This document shows, piece by piece, positions 5,484 to 7,009 of a stretch of 7,009 bases of DNA. Position 1 is the stretch's first letter, and each line of letters opens with the position of its first letter. The translations under genes were made by a program, and so were the position numbers. Source of the stretch: Thermoproteota archaeon (lineage in GTDB: Archaea; Thermoproteota; Thermoprotei_A; Sulfolobales; Desulfurococcaceae); contig JAADCY010000030.1 of assembly GCA_013154205.1 (NCBI GenBank), positions 1 through 7,009 on the forward strand, in the 5' to 3' direction. The notes beneath the pieces were generated by a model that worked only from the letters and a program-made list of their open reading frames with translations, ran no database searches and had not been told where the DNA came from.

Positions 5484-6271
5484 CTACAATACCTCTCATC
5501 CGGTTTATCCGGTATTCTCTCAATTATCTCTGGCAATAATCTTTTGGCTTTCTCAGTGTTTTCCCGCATAACTTTTAGTACTTCCTCGGCTGTAACTGGT
5601 TTCTCGGCCCATACATCATAATCTGTTATCATGGCGACTGTGGCATAACATAGCTCGGCCTCGCAGGCCAGAACTACTTCTGGTACGAGCGTCATCCCTA
5701 TTATGTCTGCATGGAATACGTTTTTCCAGATATTGCTTTCAGCCCTTGTGGAGAATCTCGGGCCCTCGATACAGATGTAAGTGCCTTTCTCATGTAGTGT
5801 TAATCCGGGGACACGGCTGGCTGCCTCGATTATTATTCTTCTAAGATGCTCACAGAACGGGTCTGCCATACTAACATGTGCTACGCATCCTCCCTCGAAG
5901 AACGTCATTGGCCTTATTCCTTTGGTCATATCTATGAATTGGTCTGGTACAACGAAGTCTCCCGGCTTATAATCCTCTCTGAGACTACCTACAGCGGAGA
6001 ATGATAGAATCCATCTGGCTCCCAGTGTTTTCAGCGCCCATATATTCGCTCTATAGTTGACACGGTGGGGCGGGATCCTGTGTCCCCGGCCGTGTCTGGG
6101 TAGGAAAGCTATATTCTTACCCCTGAGCTCTCCGATGATTAGTTTGTCGCTGGGCTCGCCGTACGGGGTGTATACTTTTATCTCTTTGATATTCTCTAGT
6201 TCTTCGATCCCATAGAGCCCGCTTCCCCCGATAACTCCTATATCGACTCGTTCTTTTGGCTTGACCAACAT
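5450..6271 (-). CDS. mtnP: S-methyl-5'-thioadenosine phosphorylase, crenarchaeal type II
   Basis: A cytosolic enzyme that splits 5'-methylthioadenosine with phosphate into adenine and 5-methylthioribose-1-phosphate, clearing a by-product of polyamine synthesis. Counting from ATG at 6271 (273 residues): GGSGLYG at 15-21 (phosphate loop, S17), PRHG at 58-61, [10 protein letters not shown] at 73-82, [16 protein letters not shown] at 164-179, M193, and DYD at 217-219 for adenine recognition. Cysteines 140, 203, 208, 262, 264 and 265 line up with the six that form three disulfides in Sulfolobus solfataricus MTAPII, including the C-terminal C-x-C-C, a known heat-stability feature. ATG at 6271 is preferred to GTG at 6283 because GGGTG stands nine bases before it and the N-terminus then matches the Sulfolobus length. 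The phosphoribosyltransferase gene ends 25 bases upstream, and the SIS gene begins within this one. PNP activity on inosine is possible but less likely. Confidence 0.96.
   Translation of the reverse strand: MLVKPKERVDIGVIGGSGLYGIEELENIKEIKVYTPYGEPSDKLIIGELRGKNIAFLPRHGRGHRIPPHRVNYRANIWALKTLGARWILSFSAVGSLREDYKPGDFVVPDQFIDMTKGIRPMTFFEGGCVAHVSMADPFCEHLRRIIIEAASRVPGLTLHEKGTYICIEGPRFSTRAESNIWKNVFHADIIGMTLVPEVVLACEAELCYATVAMITDYDVWAEKPVTAEEVLKVMRENTEKAKRLLPEIIERIPDKPDERYCSCCRALENAVI
5491..5495 (-). promoter_or_regulatory. Shine-Dalgarno GAGGT inside the MTAP gene for the SIS-like protein
   Basis: On the - strand GAGGT (part of GAGAGGT) stands seven bases before TTG at 5483 and ten before TTG at 5480. 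It overlies MTAP codons for E-R-Y just before the CSCC motif. It decides the start of the SIS-like gene, since no ATG or GTG is available nearby in that frame. Confidence 0.6.
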
Positions 6272-6296
6272 GTTTTCCTGCACCCGATGATAAGAG

Positions 6297-6983
6297 CTAT
6301 GTTTTTACTAGAACATATTTTCCTGTTGTTTCATCGTGTTTAATGATGCCTTTTTCCTCAAGGATTCTCAACGCGTCACGGTAGTATCTCTCCCCTACGT
6401 CTATACCGTACCATTCCTTGAATCCATCGATTATTTCTTGGTAGCTCCACTCCTTTTTACCGGTCTCCTTATAGGTCTCGGTCATCATGCGTTTTATGAA
6501 CTGGTATGTGTCTTCGAGCCTGGTCCACGGGTACTGGAACCAGATCCACTCTTTGACCTCGATATAGTAGTAGTCCGGCTTGAACTTCGCCACGGGGCTA
6601 ATCCATTGGAGCGCGGCTGTCCTGGCTTCTAATGGCTTCCAGTTCTCGGTGACGAATTTCTTGGCGAGGCTGAGCGTATCGCCAGTATCCACTATATCGT
6701 CGACAAGTAGTACCCTCATACCGCTTAGATCGACTGTGTAGGGGAACTTGATAATAGCTTTCTCCTCAGCCTTAGCAGCCTCGGTCCAGTGCTGGCTCTG
6801 AATGCTCAGAAGGTTCTCAATATCTAGAAAATCACATATCAGCCTAGCAGGGACATAACCGCCACGGGCAAGAGCAACCACAACGTCCGGCTTATACCCT
6901 GAAGCCCTGATCTTATCTGCCAGACCCCAAGCCCAATCAACTATATCTTCCCAGGATACAAGCCTAACATTAACCCGGGGCAT
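6297..6983 (-). CDS. Purine phosphoribosyltransferase, probably adenine PRT, with C-terminal helical domain
   Basis: A cytosolic type I phosphoribosyltransferase of COG2236, transferring ribose-5-phosphate from PRPP to a purine base. Counting from ATG at 6983 (228 residues): the ARGG loop at 39-42 binds pyrophosphate; [14 protein letters not shown] at 91-104 is the PRPP signature, with the acidic pair D95-D96; and the aromatic WIWFQYPW (146-153) is typical of this archaeal group. A helical, winged-helix-like domain (about 158-228) follows the catalytic fold. In Sulfolobus solfataricus an APRT of this archaeal type is known that appears to descend from 6-oxopurine PRTs. Lying directly before MTAP, which releases adenine, this gene is best read as APRT, though hypoxanthine/guanine cannot be excluded. 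The ATG at 6998 is possible, but GGTGAT at 6996-6991 stands exactly seven bases before ATG 6983, so I prefer the shorter form. It is first gene of the cluster in this window. Confidence 0.9.
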   Translation of the reverse strand: MPRVNVRLVSWEDIVDWAWGLADKIRASGYKPDVVVALARGGYVPARLICDFLDIENLLSIQSQHWTEAAKAEEKAIIKFPYTVDLSGMRVLLVDDIVDTGDTLSLAKKFVTENWKPLEARTAALQWISPVAKFKPDYYYIEVKEWIWFQYPWTRLEDTYQFIKRMMTETYKETGKKEWSYQEIIDGFKEWYGIDVGERYYRDALRILEEKGIIKHDETTGKYVLVKT

Positions 6984-6990
6984 GAAGCCT

Positions 6991-6996
6991 ATCACC
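6991..6996 (-). promoter_or_regulatory. Perfect Shine-Dalgarno GGTGAT that sets the PRT start at 6983
   Basis: GGTGAT is fully complementary to the archaeal 16S 3' end and stands seven bases before the ATG at 6983. It overlaps the alternative ATG (6998) and GTG (6995) codons, which themselves have only AT-rich sequence upstream within the window. Confidence 0.65.
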
Positions 6997-7009
6997 ATAA
7001 CAATAAACA

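Noticed and set aside
6336..6632. 98-residue open frame on the + strand
   Set aside because: It is antisense to the phosphoribosyltransferase, with no motif or ribosome-binding site.
1..7009. Mobile elements, CRISPR arrays, tRNA or rRNA genes
   Set aside because: I saw no transposase, long direct or terminal repeats, spaced repeat units or RNA gene signatures on either strand; genes are densely packed with consistent composition.

Overview
The window reads as a stretch of chromosome from a hyperthermophilic crenarchaeon, most likely of the Desulfurococcales. The reasons are a crenarchaeal type II methylthioadenosine phosphorylase with its full set of disulfide cysteines, an archaeal-type purine phosphoribosyltransferase, a DUF1614 membrane protein, archaeal Shine-Dalgarno motifs (GGTG, GAGGT, GGTGAT) in front of GTG/TTG/ATG starts, and heavy use of ATA, AGA and AGG codons. 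I cannot name the species. Coding density is high, with no spacer longer than about 90 bases and no sign of mobile elements, CRISPR, tRNA or rRNA.

Layout. Left part, + strand: a calcineurin-like metallophosphoesterase (88-816), then a rhomboid intramembrane serine protease (864-1658). Facing them on the - strand is a divergent CitG-like (triphosphoribosyl-dephospho-CoA synthase family) protein (1683-2567). It is divergent from a DUF1614 membrane protein on + (2601-3236), with only 33 bp between the starts. The right half is one tight five-gene - strand cluster, in order of transcription: purine (probably adenine) phosphoribosyltransferase, MTA phosphorylase, a degenerate SIS-domain protein, a small four-helix membrane protein, and a RimK/MptN-like ATP-grasp ligase. 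Gaps are 13-25 nt, and the SIS gene overlaps the MTAP gene by 34 nt.

How the genes fit together. MTAP cleaves 5'-methylthioadenosine, a by-product of polyamine synthesis, to adenine and 5-methylthioribose-1-phosphate. The adjacent PRT would return adenine to AMP, so the first two genes form a salvage module. The SIS-like and membrane proteins follow in the same transcript with unknown roles. The ATP-grasp protein resembles RimK/MptN glutamate ligases and lies one gene away from a CitG-like protein. These two families are also associated with tetrahydromethanopterin-type cofactor synthesis, so a modified-pterin link is a reasonable but untested idea.

Most notable points: the SIS gene's ribosome-binding site and TTG start lie inside the codons for the MTAP CSCC disulfide motif; the SIS-like protein lacks canonical catalytic residues; the phosphoesterase carries GNEE in place of GNHE/D; a 13-bp palindrome lies just upstream of the rhomboid gene; and a C/D-box-sRNA-like arrangement overlaps the 3' end of the ATP-grasp gene.
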